Translations under genes and position numbers: made by a program | In this document: piece by piece, positions 26,828 to 35,619 of the stretch | How positions within the stretch are numbered: position 1 is the first letter of the stretch | Layout of the letters: each line of letters starts with the position of its first letter | NCBI GenBank assembly: GCA_023460795.1 | Contig: JAEWPC010000074.1 | Location: forward strand, 1 to 57,711 | Reading direction: 5' to 3' | DNA length: 57,711 bases | Source of the DNA: Bacillota bacterium | Lineage (GTDB): Bacteria > Bacillota > Bacilli > Paenibacillales > Paenibacillaceae | Notes under the pieces: model-generated | Told to the model about the DNA's origin: nothing | Databases searched by the model: none | The model's input: only the letters and a program-made list of their open reading frames with translations

Positions 26828-26852
26828 AAGCACATCTTACTCAAGGAGGTCG

Positions 26853-26951
26853 ATGTCATATGTTGAGCTACGTTTCGATTGTTTCGGTCGCAAGACAGCT
26901 TCATATGACCCGGCCTCTACGGACCGCTTTCTGATCGACCGTTATCGTTGA
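26853..26951 (+). CDS. Putative 32-residue peptide with complete expression signals
   Basis: An ATG follows AAGGAGG by 3 bp and opens a 32-codon frame (begins MSYVELRFDCFG, ends DRFLIDRYR). It is preceded by a consensus promoter and followed 9 bp later by a terminator. A second ATG at 26860 in another frame gives 24 residues (begins MLSYVSIV), with the better RBS spacing. I do not recognise either peptide. The unit could make a small protein, a leader peptide acting on rsgA, or a small RNA. Confidence 0.45.
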   Translation: MSYVELRFDCFGRKTASYDPASTDRFLIDRYR

Positions 26952-26960
26952 TCGACGCTG

Positions 26961-26995
26961 CCGCATGGACCGGATCGGTTCCATGCGGTTTTTTT
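26961..26995 (+). terminator. Terminator of the short transcript
   Basis: CCGCATGGA ... TCCATGCGG with an inner CCG/CGG pair, followed by seven T. Confidence 0.9.
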
Positions 26996-27007
26996 GTGCT
27001 TTGCCGG

Positions 27008-27034
27008 CCGCAGGAATATTTCCTGCGGTTTTTT
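27008..27034 (+). terminator. Second tandem terminator before rsgA
   Basis: CCGCAGGAA-TAT-TTCCTGCGG followed by six T, 41 bp before the rsgA start. Because rsgA has little room for a promoter after it, read-through or attenuation here may set rsgA expression. Confidence 0.88.
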
Positions 27035-27074
27035 CTGCATTTTAACCTAATCGACGCTTAAAGGAGCGACTCAT

Positions 27075-28175
27075 TTGAATCCACATCCGAATCCACTCTT
27101 AGAACAATACGGCTGGAACGAGCATTGGGATGCGATTGTCACCCAGTCGGAAGATAAAATCCGCGGTTTACTTCCCGCTAGAGTCATTGCCCAGCATTCG
27201 CATTCGTACCAAATCATGACGCATGACGGAGAGCATACTGCGGTCGTAACCGGCAAATACACCTATACGGCCGTGCAACCCAGCGACTTTCCTGCCGTCG
27301 GCGACTGGGTCTTGACCGAGCCGATGCCGGGCGAATCCCGGTCCGTCATCCATGCCCTTCTCCCCCGCCGATCCGCGATGACTCGCCGGGCGGCGGGGAA
27401 CGTGGAGGCGGAACAAGTGATCGGCGCGAATATCGACTACTTGTTCATCACTTCGGCTCTTAACCAAGATTTCAATATCCGTAAAATCGAGCGCTACTTA
27501 ATCGCGGCATGGGAAAGCGGCGCAACGCCGGTCGTCCTGCTGACGAAAGCCGATCTGTGCCCGAATCCCGATGCTTATCTCGCGCAAGTCGAACAGGCGG
27601 CTCCCGGCGTTCCCGTGCACTTCGTGAGCGCCTTGCACGATCAAGGCATCGAACAGCTGCGGCCGTACTTGCGCACTGGGGCGACGATCGCCGTCACAGG
27701 CTCCTCCGGCGTCGGCAAGTCCACGCTGCTCAATTGGCTGGCGGGACAATCTCGCATGGCGACATCCGACATTCGCGAGAGCGACGCCCGCGGTCGCCAT
27801 ACGACGACGCACCGGGAGCTGTTCCCGTTGCCTTGCGGCGCGCTCGTCATCGATACGCCCGGCATGCGAGAGCTGCAGCTATGGGATTCCCAAGACGGCT
27901 GGCAGCAGGCGTTCTCGGACATCGAAGCCCTGGCCGCGCAATGCCGGTATCGCGATTGTCGACACGAATCCGAAGCCGGCTGCGCCGTCGCCGAAGCGAT
28001 CGCGAGCGGAGAGCTGGATGCCGGAAGGCTCGTCAACTACAAGAAGACTGCCCGGGAGCTGGCGCGGCAAGCGAGCAAGGAGATCAAAGCGCAGAGCAAG
28101 CAAGCCGCCAAGAAGTCGAAGTCTGCCGCCAGAACCCGCAAGCCTTCGCGTTATTACGCGGAAGAGCTCGATTAA
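27075..28175 (+). CDS. rsgA: Ribosome small-subunit-dependent GTPase A
   Basis: This 366-residue protein has an N-terminal OB domain and a circularly permuted GTPase. G4 (VLLTKADLC, about 155) precedes G1 (GSSGVGKST, about 215) and G3 (DTPGMRELQLW). The C-terminal zinc motif is C-x4-C-x-H-x5-C-type (CRYRDCRHESEAGC). A Lys/Arg/Ser-rich tail ends the protein. RsgA assists late 30S maturation. The start is TTG, 8 bp after AAGGAG. It is preceded by two terminators. Confidence 0.95.
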   Translation: MNPHPNPLLEQYGWNEHWDAIVTQSEDKIRGLLPARVIAQHSHSYQIMTHDGEHTAVVTGKYTYTAVQPSDFPAVGDWVLTEPMPGESRSVIHALLPRRSAMTRRAAGNVEAEQVIGANIDYLFITSALNQDFNIRKIERYLIAAWESGATPVVLLTKADLCPNPDAYLAQVEQAAPGVPVHFVSALHDQGIEQLRPYLRTGATIAVTGSSGVGKSTLLNWLAGQSRMATSDIRESDARGRHTTTHRELFPLPCGALVIDTPGMRELQLWDSQDGWQQAFSDIEALAAQCRYRDCRHESEAGCAVAEAIASGELDAGRLVNYKKTARELARQASKEIKAQSKQAAKKSKSAARTRKPSRYYAEELD

Positions 28176-28714
28176 TCTTCGCCGCGGAACGAGCGGCCGT
28201 GATAATCGCTAATATACTTGAATAGCTTACGGCCGTCGGACGGGATACCCGCGTCCGGCACGAGAGGAAAGTACATCGCCTGATAAGGCTCCGGCACCCA
28301 TATGTATTGGTGGACGTATTCGGTCAGCACGAATCCGCACTTTTGCCAGAATCGCAGACGGCTTACGTCTTCTGGAGTCTGGCCGTACTCGACTTCGATC
28401 AGCAAGCCGTCGGCCGACAGCTCTTCCGCCGCCCAGCTCTTGATCTCGCCGAGCAACGCTTGTCCGACGCCTTTACCTCTTAGGTCATCGCGAACGGCCA
28501 TGTAATCGATCAGCAACAGCTTGCCTTGCGCGACCCTGCCGGTTATGGCCATGGCGATCACGCCTTCATCATCGCATACAACGTGCAAGTAAGCGATAAG
28601 CTTGCGGAACATCGCGACGAGTATATGCTCCGGTTTGCCTTCGGGGAACGCTTGCCGATACAGGCTAAGCGCACCCGGCCAATACCGGTCGTCCAGCTTG
28701 CCCTGCGTAATCAT
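28172..28714 (-). CDS. GNAT family N-acetyltransferase
   Basis: This 180-residue protein has the acetyl-CoA loop DYMAVRDDLRGKGVGQALL (R-x-x-G-x-G, about 95-110) and the later GLLIEVEYG and FWQKCGFVLTEY strands. The start at 28714 follows AGGGAGGAG by 9 bp. An open frame continues upstream to 28942, but it crosses the terminator of the radical SAM gene and is not likely coding. It overlaps rsgA by 4 bp tail-to-tail. Substrate unknown. Confidence 0.8.
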   Translation of the reverse strand: MITQGKLDDRYWPGALSLYRQAFPEGKPEHILVAMFRKLIAYLHVVCDDEGVIAMAITGRVAQGKLLLIDYMAVRDDLRGKGVGQALLGEIKSWAAEELSADGLLIEVEYGQTPEDVSRLRFWQKCGFVLTEYVHQYIWVPEPYQAMYFPLVPDAGIPSDGRKLFKYISDYHGRSFRGED

Positions 28715-28756
28715 GAACGCGAACTCCTCCCTGCTCAGCATCGCCTGAATGAACGC

Positions 28757-28777
28757 AAAAATACGCCCGAAGGCGTA
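28757..28777 (-). terminator. Terminator after the radical SAM gene
   Basis: ATACGCC-TTCG-GGCGTAT with a T tail on the minus strand, 5 bp past the stop of the radical SAM gene. Confidence 0.8.
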
Positions 28778-28781
28778 TCGA

Positions 28782-29660
28782 TCAAGTGCCGAATCTTCGG
28801 CGGTAATCGCATCTGCGGCACAGCTCTTCGACGACCTCGCGTCTCGAGAAACCGTCGTACATCCGCTTCGCCCGATCGCCTTCGATAATTTCGGCGAAAG
28901 GCTTCTCGTGCACGTTGCCCAGGTTAATGACGCCTTCCCCATCCAGGCAGCACGGGATGACCGTACCGTTCGATAGGATGCCCGCTTGATTGCGAAGCCC
29001 GTGGCAGAAGCCTCTGCTCAGATCCTCTTCTTCCGTCAGCGCCGGCCATACGAATTCCGTCTCGTGGTTGACGTAGATCCGATCCGCGATCCGAATGCCG
29101 CTGCCGCGCTTGAAATGGTCGTCGATCTTGTAATCAAGACCGAATTCGCGCTCGATGATATCCAGCACTTCCCGGTTCCGGTCGCGCGCCAAATTCGTCT
29201 CGTTATCGGAGGCGAGATTCCATAGACGCAGCGAGATGAGAACGTTCGACTGAGCGACCGCTTCTTGGGCGAACCGAAGCACGCTTAGGACATAACCTTC
29301 CTTGTCCTTGGAGCCCGGATGTCCGTCCCAGCTATGAAGCGAGAAGTTGATTTGCCGCAGCGCGGGCTTGCCTAGAATCTTATGGCCCGCTTTGTGCAGC
29401 AACGTGCCGTTCGTCGTCAAGTTCACCTTCAGCCCTCGGTCATGGCTGAGGTCGAGCAGCTCGTCGATCTTCGGGTGCAGCAGCGGCTCGCCTTTAACAT
29501 GAAAGTAGATATGGTCGGTATAAGGCTTAACCTCGTCCAATATATGCGTGAACTTGTCTACTTGGATGAAAGTCGCTTTGCGCTCCGTCGGCGGACAGAA
29601 CGTGCAGGAAAGGTTGCAGACGCTCGTAATTTCGACGTAAAACTTTTTGAATCTTTTCAA
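28782..29660 (-). CDS. Radical SAM/SPASM domain protein
   Basis: This 292-residue iron-sulfur enzyme has the radical SAM cluster CNLSCTFC near the N-terminus, GEPLLHP, an NLTTNGTLL strand, and a C-terminal SPASM-like set (GFCHGL, IPCCLDG, NLGNV, LCRRCDY) for an auxiliary cluster. I start it at TTG 29660, 8 bp after TTGGAG, because a TATAAT at 29703-29708 lies inside the longer open frame (to 29750). It stands alone with no peptide-precursor gene or maturase partner nearby, so RiPP maturation is not indicated. Substrate unknown. Confidence 0.85.
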   Translation of the reverse strand: MKRFKKFYVEITSVCNLSCTFCPPTERKATFIQVDKFTHILDEVKPYTDHIYFHVKGEPLLHPKIDELLDLSHDRGLKVNLTTNGTLLHKAGHKILGKPALRQINFSLHSWDGHPGSKDKEGYVLSVLRFAQEAVAQSNVLISLRLWNLASDNETNLARDRNREVLDIIEREFGLDYKIDDHFKRGSGIRIADRIYVNHETEFVWPALTEEEDLSRGFCHGLRNQAGILSNGTVIPCCLDGEGVINLGNVHEKPFAEIIEGDRAKRMYDGFSRREVVEELCRRCDYRRRFGT

Positions 29661-29746
29661 GGTATATGCTCCAATCGGACATGCGTAAGTAACGATACTC
29701 CCATTATACCAAGCTCGGTCCGGATTAGGAATGACGGCGAGCGCTG

Positions 29747-30254
29747 TCAAGACTTGTCATCGTAATAGATATGATGCGCATCGAGCTTCCCGTCTTCGAT
29801 CGTTAAGATCGCAAAAGAGTACAGCGGCTGTCTTCTTTTGTCCGTCGGAGACCCGGGATTGAGCACGACCGTCTTGCCGAGTCGCTTCAGCACCGGCGTA
29901 TGGGAATGTCCGTAGACGATAACGTCGACCCGTTGTCCCCGGAAAGCTTCTATCGCTCTCGCCTCGGTCGCGACCGACTTGTTCGTGCCGTGACCGTGAA
30001 TGAGGGCGATCGTGCAGCCGCCTAGCTTGAGCAGCTTCTTCAGGCCGAACTTCTTGCGCAGCTCGGGACCGTCGTTGTTGCCGGAGACGCCGTATGTCGG
30101 CGCATAAGCGGTCAACGTCGAGATCACGTCCGTGCTGGTCCAATCGCCCGCGTGCAGGATCGCGTCCGCGTCCGCGAGCTCCGCGATCAGCCGATCGGGA
30201 AGCTTCTTGCTCATCCTGGGCATATGCGTATCGGAAATGACGACGATTTTCACC
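29747..30254 (-). CDS. YfcE/MJ0936-type metallophosphoesterase
   Basis: This 168-residue protein has the calcineurin-like metal motifs IVVISDTHMP, LHAGDWT, GVSGNND, IHGHG and YGHSHTP. Small enzymes of this type are manganese-dependent phosphodiesterases active on cyclic nucleotides or nucleotide-like substrates. The GTG at 30254 gives correct spacing to GAGGTG. Its natural substrate is not deducible. Confidence 0.85.
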
Positions 30255-30330
30255 CGCATCACCTCGATTCTTATCATTTACAGCATACCATGCGACAGAT
30301 CGTCTGTTGAAGAAGCATCGCCATATGCGT

Positions 30331-30361
30331 TAAAGGGACGCTTGGATAGCCCAAGCGCCCC
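30331..30361 (-). terminator. Terminator of the VOC-ABC-tautomerase-SDR operon
   Basis: GGGGCGCTTGG-GCTAT-CCAAGCGTCCC on the minus strand with a short TTTAA tail, 19 bp past the last gene. The stem is strong but the T-run weak. Confidence 0.65.
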
Positions 30362-30379
30362 TCTATTAACGATCTTATC

Positions 30380-30841
30380 TTATTTATACTGCTCCTTCAC
30401 CTCGACTAAAACTCCAAGCGCGCTCGAGGTGTCGAAATATTCATACGCTTCATAGCCCTTCTCGTGTTTGAATAGAGATTCAAACCCCGCGTTTTTCATC
30501 GTTTGTTCGTCGTTCTCTAAAGGTCCGTCCGACAACAAACAGATGGAGCAAATGGACGTGCCGTGTTGTTGCAACCAAGCTGCCCACGGATCATTATGGC
30601 CTAAAGGCTGAATAATTTCAAACCAGAAATTATCGCTGAACACGCTCTCTACCTTCATGGGGGTATCCGTGATGTCGGCGCCTTTATACTTCATATAAGG
30701 CGTTCTTACCTCTTTATGCTCCGTATGATGCTCCGCAGGCTCTTTCCCCGTGCCTAGCAAAGTCTTATAGGCGGAAACCGTTTTGTCCAAATCGTCCGTT
30801 ACGACAATCACTTTAATGATTTTCGTCGAAGATAGCGTCAT
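30380..30841 (-). CDS. VOC family protein (glyoxalase/epimerase-like), last gene of operon
   Basis: This 153-residue protein has two beta-alpha-beta-beta-beta halves: IIKVIVVTDDLDKTVSAYKTLLG, FWFEIIQPLGHNDPW, then ICSICLLSDG and a final VLVEVKEQY. In the related methylmalonyl-CoA epimerase-type VOC enzymes, metal ligands sit at these strand ends. Here the Glu residues in FEIIQP and VEVKE are kept, but the usual HHIAF His is replaced by Cys (SICLL). It is a divergent relative of the first gene of the operon. The missing ligand may mean a different metal site or a binding role. Confidence 0.75.
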   Translation of the reverse strand: MTLSSTKIIKVIVVTDDLDKTVSAYKTLLGTGKEPAEHHTEHKEVRTPYMKYKGADITDTPMKVESVFSDNFWFEIIQPLGHNDPWAAWLQQHGTSICSICLLSDGPLENDEQTMKNAGFESLFKHEKGYEAYEYFDTSSALGVLVEVKEQYK

Positions 30842-30873
30842 ATCGTTCTCTCCCTTATGTTGGTTTAATCTAT

Positions 30874-31617
30874 TTATCTATTGGTGAATCCGCCGTCGGC
30901 TATAATTTCGGCGCCCGTCACGTACGAAGATTCGTCGGACGCCAAGAACAAGGCTATATTCGCGATCTCGCTAGGCTGTCCGATATGTCCGATCGGCAGC
31001 TGCGCAACGATATGGTTGCGCAGCTCGTCATCGCCGCCTACGAATTCCGTGAACGCCTTCGTATCCGTCGGCCCGGGGCTTATCGCGTTCGCTCGAATCC
31101 CCTTCTCCGCAAGTTCTCCCGTGAACGAACGCGCCAGAGACCTGACCGCGGCTTTCGCCGCATTATAGACGCTGGAGTTTTTCCCGCCTTGAAAACCTGC
31201 GATCGACGAGATCAGAACGATGGAAGATCGATCGGACATATAGGGAAGCAGCTTCTGCACCGTGAAGAAAGCCGAAAAAACGTTAAGGTTCATCGTCAAA
31301 TGAAACTGCTCGGGCGTGACGTCCGTAATCGGGCTTTGCGGTCCGTTACCCACGACCGGCAGAACGGCTTTTAACGGGCGCCCCGTTGCTTTGACGGCTT
31401 CCGCTATTTTATCTAGATCGTCCACGTTCGTGGCATCGACCTCTAGAATATCGATGACTTGGCGGTTTCCCTCGAAATCTTTTTTTAGGGTTTCAATACG
31501 GCGACTAGCCATAATCACATCGGCGCCTTCGCTGATGAACCGTTCCGCGATCGCCCTGCCGATTCCGTTCGCCGCGCCCGTGACGACGACCAACTGCTTA
31601 TCCAATGACTTGCTCAT
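30874..31617 (-). CDS. SDR family oxidoreductase
   Basis: This 247-residue classical short-chain dehydrogenase has TGAANGIGRAIAERF (cofactor loop), a VLPVVGN-type strand 4, SSIAG with the catalytic Ser, YNAAKAAV (Tyr and Lys) and an ISPGPTDT tail. The segment ASRRIETL after strand 2 suggests NADP preference. GGAGG precedes the ATG. It lies 23 bp after the tautomerase gene and is presumably cotranscribed with it. Likely oxidises or reduces the transported compound. Confidence 0.87.
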   Translation of the reverse strand: MSKSLDKQLVVVTGAANGIGRAIAERFISEGADVIMASRRIETLKKDFEGNRQVIDILEVDATNVDDLDKIAEAVKATGRPLKAVLPVVGNGPQSPITDVTPEQFHLTMNLNVFSAFFTVQKLLPYMSDRSSIVLISSIAGFQGGKNSSVYNAAKAAVRSLARSFTGELAEKGIRANAISPGPTDTKAFTEFVGGDDELRNHIVAQLPIGHIGQPSEIANIALFLASDESSYVTGAEIIADGGFTNR

Positions 31618-31640
31618 ACGCAATCCTCCTGCACCGTAGC

Positions 31641-32006
31641 TCAAACTTCTTTTTCGCCGAGCGACCAATTTTCCGCGTTGTTCTCCACGACGCACACGAG
31701 GATATCGTCGCGCCGGATTCCGACGTCGACCAGCCTCTTCGTTAGCTCTTTATACGTGGTTTTCTTCTGCTCACGCGAGAACATATTCACCATCGTAATT
31801 CGAATGACGATCAAATCCCGTCTATCGCGATCGTCGTAAGTCGGCGAGAATAGGATCTCCCCTTCGTCGCGCGGCCTGAACAATTGGAACAGATCGGTTG
31901 GATCCATACCTAGACCCGCAATCAACGATTGATGAATGGCGTTCGATATGTCTCTCCCTTTTTCTCTGAACACCGATCGATGTAAGTCGACTTGAATCAA
32001 CGGCAC
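31641..32006 (-). CDS. Tautomerase superfamily protein with N-terminal proline
   Basis: This 121-residue protein starts at GTG after AGAAGG, and the next codon is Pro, so the mature protein begins P-L-I-Q-V-D-L with the catalytic Pro-1 of the 4-oxalocrotonate tautomerase/MIF superfamily. An upstream Met three codons earlier would hide that proline. The later segments (LIVIRITMVNMFSREQKKTTYKEL and ILVCVVENNAENWSLG) match the YrdN-like fused-length tautomerase family. In this operon it may interconvert keto and enol forms of a catabolic intermediate. Confidence 0.82.
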   Translation of the reverse strand: MPLIQVDLHRSVFREKGRDISNAIHQSLIAGLGMDPTDLFQLFRPRDEGEILFSPTYDDRDRRDLIVIRITMVNMFSREQKKTTYKELTKRLVDVGIRRDDILVCVVENNAENWSLGEKEV

Positions 32007-32026
32007 CGTGAACACCTTCTATTCGC

Positions 32027-32815
32027 TTATTTCAGGGCACCTGCGCTCATGCCCTTCTCGAAACTCTTCTGCATGAACAAGTACACCATGATGACGGGTA
32101 TTGCCGTGAGCACGGCTGCCGCCAGGATCTTCGTCTGATCGTTCGTAAACTCGCCTTGGAAATATTGCGGAAGCAGCGTTACCGTCTGCATATCCGGGCT
32201 CTGCAAGAACAATAGCGGCAGCAGATAGGTGTTCCAAGAATTGATGAGCGTCAATACGATAATGGATGCCGCGATCGGCTTCGTAAGCGGAAGAATGACA
32301 TACCAGAACGTCGAGAACACGCTCGCTCCGTCAATTCTCGCCGCCTCCATTAACTGGCTGGGAATGCCGCTGTTGAAGTTTCTGGCCAGCAGAATGGTAA
32401 ACGGCAGCTGCAATGCCGCGGTAGGTAGAATAACGGCCCAGAAGGTGTTGAACATATGAAGCTTCTGGAACGTGACGAACAGCGGAGACAGCAGGATGAC
32501 TTCCGGCAACGTCAACGCGACGAGAATCAACCAGAAGAACACTTCTTTGCCGAATATGCGCAGTTTCGCGAACCCGAAGCCGGCCGTCATGCTGAATGCA
32601 TAAACCAGCGCAATGACGCCTGCCGATATGAAGAGCGAGTTTCTAAAATAGATCGGAACGACGCCCGTGTCCCAGACCGCCTTATAATTAAGCCACCCCG
32701 TTCCGCCGAGCGAGCCGATAAACATTTGCACAAGCGGAATCACGTAAGGGATCGTTAGGAGTAGCAGTACGATTTGCAAGACGATTTTGCTTTTTAAGCT
32801 TCTCGTTTCGAACAT
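32027..32815 (-). CDS. Carbohydrate ABC transporter permease, MalG-like
   Basis: This 262-residue protein has six helices and the permease loop EAARIDGASVFSTFWYVILPLTKP (about 165-185), the EAA motif of CUT1 importers. It lies 1 bp after the MalF-like permease gene. No ATPase is in the operon, as usual for bacilli that share an MsmX-type ATPase. Confidence 0.9.
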   Translation of the reverse strand: MFETRSLKSKIVLQIVLLLLTIPYVIPLVQMFIGSLGGTGWLNYKAVWDTGVVPIYFRNSLFISAGVIALVYAFSMTAGFGFAKLRIFGKEVFFWLILVALTLPEVILLSPLFVTFQKLHMFNTFWAVILPTAALQLPFTILLARNFNSGIPSQLMEAARIDGASVFSTFWYVILPLTKPIAASIIVLTLINSWNTYLLPLLFLQSPDMQTVTLLPQYFQGEFTNDQTKILAAAVLTAIPVIMVYLFMQKSFEKGMSAGALK

Positions 32816-32816
32816 C

Positions 32817-33698
32817 TTATTTCTCCCCTCCTTTATTCATCCGGTTAACCAGGATGGCGCCGCAGATCGCGAGTATAAGGAGCATGACGGATATGGCTGC
32901 CGCATAACCAAGATGGGACTGCCTGATACCCTGTCTGAAAATATACGTGCCTAAAAATTCGGTTGCATGGTTGGGCCCGCCTGTCGTAATCAGATATGGA
33001 ACGTCGAAGGTTTTCAGAGAACCGATAATCCCGAGCATGGCCAGTGAGATCGTCGTGCTCTTGCAGTTCGGCAATACGATGCTCATTAACGTTCTGAATT
33101 TACCCGCCCCGTCTAAGTGCGACGCCTCGAGCATTTCCTTATCGATCTGGCTCATCGCCGCGTAATAAAGAATGAAGCTCATCCCCGTGAACTGCCAGAT
33201 CGTGACGATCATAAGAACGAATAGCGCCGAATCCGGTCTGGCCAGCCAATCCACCGTTATGCCTAGATGAAGCGCGTCGAATACATCCTGTAGCATCCCC
33301 TGTGGCGAGAACAGCAATCGGAATACCGGCGCCATCGTCGCGGGAGCCAAGATCGTCGGGATGAAGATCAAGCACTTGTGCAGCGTCGCCAGCTTCACGT
33401 TAGAATGCAGGATAGCGGCGAACAGGAAGCCCAAGAAGTTCTGAATGACGAACGTAATGACGAAGAACACGGCCGTGTTGCGAATCGCTTTCCAGAAAAT
33501 CCAGTCGTTAAGCGCTTTATCATAGTTGCTCATGCCTACGCTTGTCTGAAGGGGGTCTAGTCCGTTCCAATCCAACGTAGACAACTTGAACGTGTAAAAG
33601 ATCGAATAATAGATCAGGCTCACGACAAAAACAAAGGCGGGAAGAATCCACGGGAGTCCGTTCATCACCGTGGATCTCGAGGAATGATTCTTGTCCAT
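32817..33698 (-). CDS. Carbohydrate ABC transporter permease, MalF-like
   Basis: This 293-residue protein has six helices and the EAA loop EASHLDGAGKFRTLMSIVLPNCK (about 190-212). It is a typical CUT1 partner of the following MalG-like permease. A 69-bp gap separates it from the binding-protein gene upstream, which may hold processing signals. Confidence 0.9.
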   Translation of the reverse strand: MDKNHSSRSTVMNGLPWILPAFVFVVSLIYYSIFYTFKLSTLDWNGLDPLQTSVGMSNYDKALNDWIFWKAIRNTAVFFVITFVIQNFLGFLFAAILHSNVKLATLHKCLIFIPTILAPATMAPVFRLLFSPQGMLQDVFDALHLGITVDWLARPDSALFVLMIVTIWQFTGMSFILYYAAMSQIDKEMLEASHLDGAGKFRTLMSIVLPNCKSTTISLAMLGIIGSLKTFDVPYLITTGGPNHATEFLGTYIFRQGIRQSHLGYAAAISVMLLILAICGAILVNRMNKGGEK

Positions 33699-33767
33699 GT
33701 TCAGGTCTCCTAAATTCTAAATAATAGGGGCGCTAGCATCACTAGGCCCCTATCAGAATATGATCCC

Positions 33768-35120
33768 TTACTCGCTGTCCGCTTGCGCGTTCGCTAGCGT
33801 CGCAGCGCCGTCGGCAGGCTTGATCGTGCCTCCCGCAACGCCTGCGAGCACGTCCATCAAGGCTTGGTTCATATCGGCGTTAATGCTTGCAAACCGCGGG
33901 TTATCGCCGCTGTTCATCGCATTCTCAAGATACTTTTTGATCGGTTCGTTCTGTTTCTCGGGATTCACGAGCTTTACGTTGTCCCAATCCGGAGTCGCCG
34001 ATTTGAGAGAAGGAACGACGTTCAAGGAATCCGCGATGATCTGTTGACCGCTCTGAGAGGTTCCGAGCCACACGGCGAACGTCGTTGCAGCCTTAATATT
34101 GCTCGATTTGGCTGACACCGCCGTCGAGTAGTCCAGATCGCCGAACATCGATCCCGTATTTCCCGTGCCCGCAATGTCGGGGAAGTTAATCGGAATCATC
34201 GTGAACGGCTCGGCTTTGGAAGCCGCGGACTCGATCGAGGCCTTCATCGTATCCGGAAGCGCGTTGGAGGTGTACCAAGAGCCCATCATGACCATGGCTG
34301 CCTTCTGGGACATGAATAAGTTGTTGGCCTCCGGATATTGCTGAAGACCGAGCGCGCCCTCTTGCATAATGCCGTCGTCGAACAGTTGTTTCCATAACTC
34401 CAGCGCTTTGACGATCGAGCCGTCGGTCCACTCCGCTTCGCCTCTCGCCGCTTTCGTAAATGTTCCAGGGCTTACATTGTCAGCGATTGCATGGAACGTA
34501 TCGATGTTAAACGCGCCTTGACCGGCTCCCTGCACGAAACCATAGATGCCGTTTTTCTTGAAAATCTCGTTAGCCGCTTTCCACTCTTCAAGATTCGTAG
34601 GGATTTTGACGTTATATTTGTCGAATAAATCTTGGTTAATCCATAGGTTTCCGGAGTATACCGTTCCGACGCCTAGCGCTTTCAAATGGCCGCCTACGGT
34701 CATCGTGGAGATCGATGCCTCGTTGAGTTTGTTGATGAAATCATCGCCCAATGCCTCTTTGACGGCGTTGGTCAAGTCGATGGCTTGTCCGCCGAACACT
34801 TGGATGCCGCCGTTCCCCGAGCCCGCCGATACCTCGAAGGCGTCAACGCCCTTGCCGTTGGCCAGAGCCGGTTTGAGAGCCGCGTCATAAGCGTCGATCG
34901 AGGTTTGTTTCCACGTCACCTTGATGTCCGGGTATTCTTTGTTAAAGGCTTCAATGTATTGTTCATTCGTCGGGGACCCCGGCGTCCATCCCCACCACAC
35001 GACCTCGCCCGACGTTGCGGACGAAGTATCCTTGGTCTCTTTGCTGCTGCATCCTGCTAACACTGTCGTCGTCAACATGACAGCAGCCAATCCCAACCCT
35101 ACGACCTTCGACTTTTTCAT
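33768..35120 (-). CDS. Extracellular sugar-binding lipoprotein (ABC importer)
   Basis: This 450-residue protein has a lipoprotein signal peptide (VMLTTTVLAGCSS, lipobox LAGC) and an SBP type 1 body with WWGWTPGSPTNEQYIEAFNKEYPDIKV and a Trp-rich middle. It is second in the operon, 34 bp after the VOC gene. It should capture the substrate outside the cell for the two permeases. Sugar type is not deducible. Confidence 0.9.
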   Translation of the reverse strand: MKKSKVVGLGLAAVMLTTTVLAGCSSKETKDTSSATSGEVVWWGWTPGSPTNEQYIEAFNKEYPDIKVTWKQTSIDAYDAALKPALANGKGVDAFEVSAGSGNGGIQVFGGQAIDLTNAVKEALGDDFINKLNEASISTMTVGGHLKALGVGTVYSGNLWINQDLFDKYNVKIPTNLEEWKAANEIFKKNGIYGFVQGAGQGAFNIDTFHAIADNVSPGTFTKAARGEAEWTDGSIVKALELWKQLFDDGIMQEGALGLQQYPEANNLFMSQKAAMVMMGSWYTSNALPDTMKASIESAASKAEPFTMIPINFPDIAGTGNTGSMFGDLDYSTAVSAKSSNIKAATTFAVWLGTSQSGQQIIADSLNVVPSLKSATPDWDNVKLVNPEKQNEPIKKYLENAMNSGDNPRFASINADMNQALMDVLAGVAGGTIKPADGAATLANAQADSE

Positions 35121-35154
35121 TTCATTACCCCCTAATGATTGTCCAAGTCTCCTA

Positions 35155-35619
35155 CTACTTCCGGTAACTCTCGAGAATTTCGATGACGCATTTGAGGTCC
35201 GGAGCGTCGAAATAGTTATATTCGCCGCTGCCGTCGCCGTACACGCCTCTTTGAACCAGCTTTAAGCCCGCCGCCTCGGCATTAGCCGTCGCAGCCTTCG
35301 AATCTTTCACTTGAAACGCGATGTGATGAATGCCCTCGCCTTTCTCGTTCAGAAAGTTTCTCCAAGTCGATGGTTCGTCGTTCGGCTGAATCAGCTCTAG
35401 CTGCATGCCCGGACCAACGTCGAAGAAAGCCATCCAGCAGTATGCGTTCGGCGCTGGTTTGCCGTTAAACTCGGTTCCCGTAATCGCATAGTCTCCGATC
35501 GGTTGCGTCGCAGGGACGTCGACCCCCAGGAACTTTGCCCACTTCACCTTCGATTCTTCAACGTCTTTTACGATTAATCCAACCTGTGCCACGATACTCG
35601 TTCCCAATACTCCGGACAT
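35155..35619 (-). CDS. VOC family protein, first gene of operon
   Basis: This 154-residue protein resembles methylmalonyl-CoA epimerase/glyoxalase-like VOC enzymes: VAQVGLIVKDVEESKVKWAKFLGV, MQLELIQPNDEPSTW, GIHHIAFQVKDSK and CVIEILESYRK. The Glu, His and Glu metal ligands are present, while the first His is Gln (AQVGL), a change tolerated in this family. The start at 35619 follows AAAGGAG. It leads the operon, divergent from the AraC regulator. Confidence 0.82.
   Translation of the reverse strand: MSGVLGTSIVAQVGLIVKDVEESKVKWAKFLGVDVPATQPIGDYAITGTEFNGKPAPNAYCWMAFFDVGPGMQLELIQPNDEPSTWRNFLNEKGEGIHHIAFQVKDSKAATANAEAAGLKLVQRGVYGDGSGEYNYFDAPDLKCVIEILESYRK

Noticed and set aside
28715..28942. N-terminal extension of the acetyltransferase
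   Set aside because: It runs through the radical SAM gene's terminator and its sequence is Ser/Arg-rich and unlike GNAT proteins.
28782..29660. Radical SAM gene as part of a RiPP cluster
   Set aside because: No precursor peptide, transporter or second maturation enzyme adjoins it; neighbours are housekeeping-type.
29661..29750. N-terminal extension of the radical SAM protein
   Set aside because: A perfect TATAAT lies inside it, so this part is probably not transcribed from the likely promoter.
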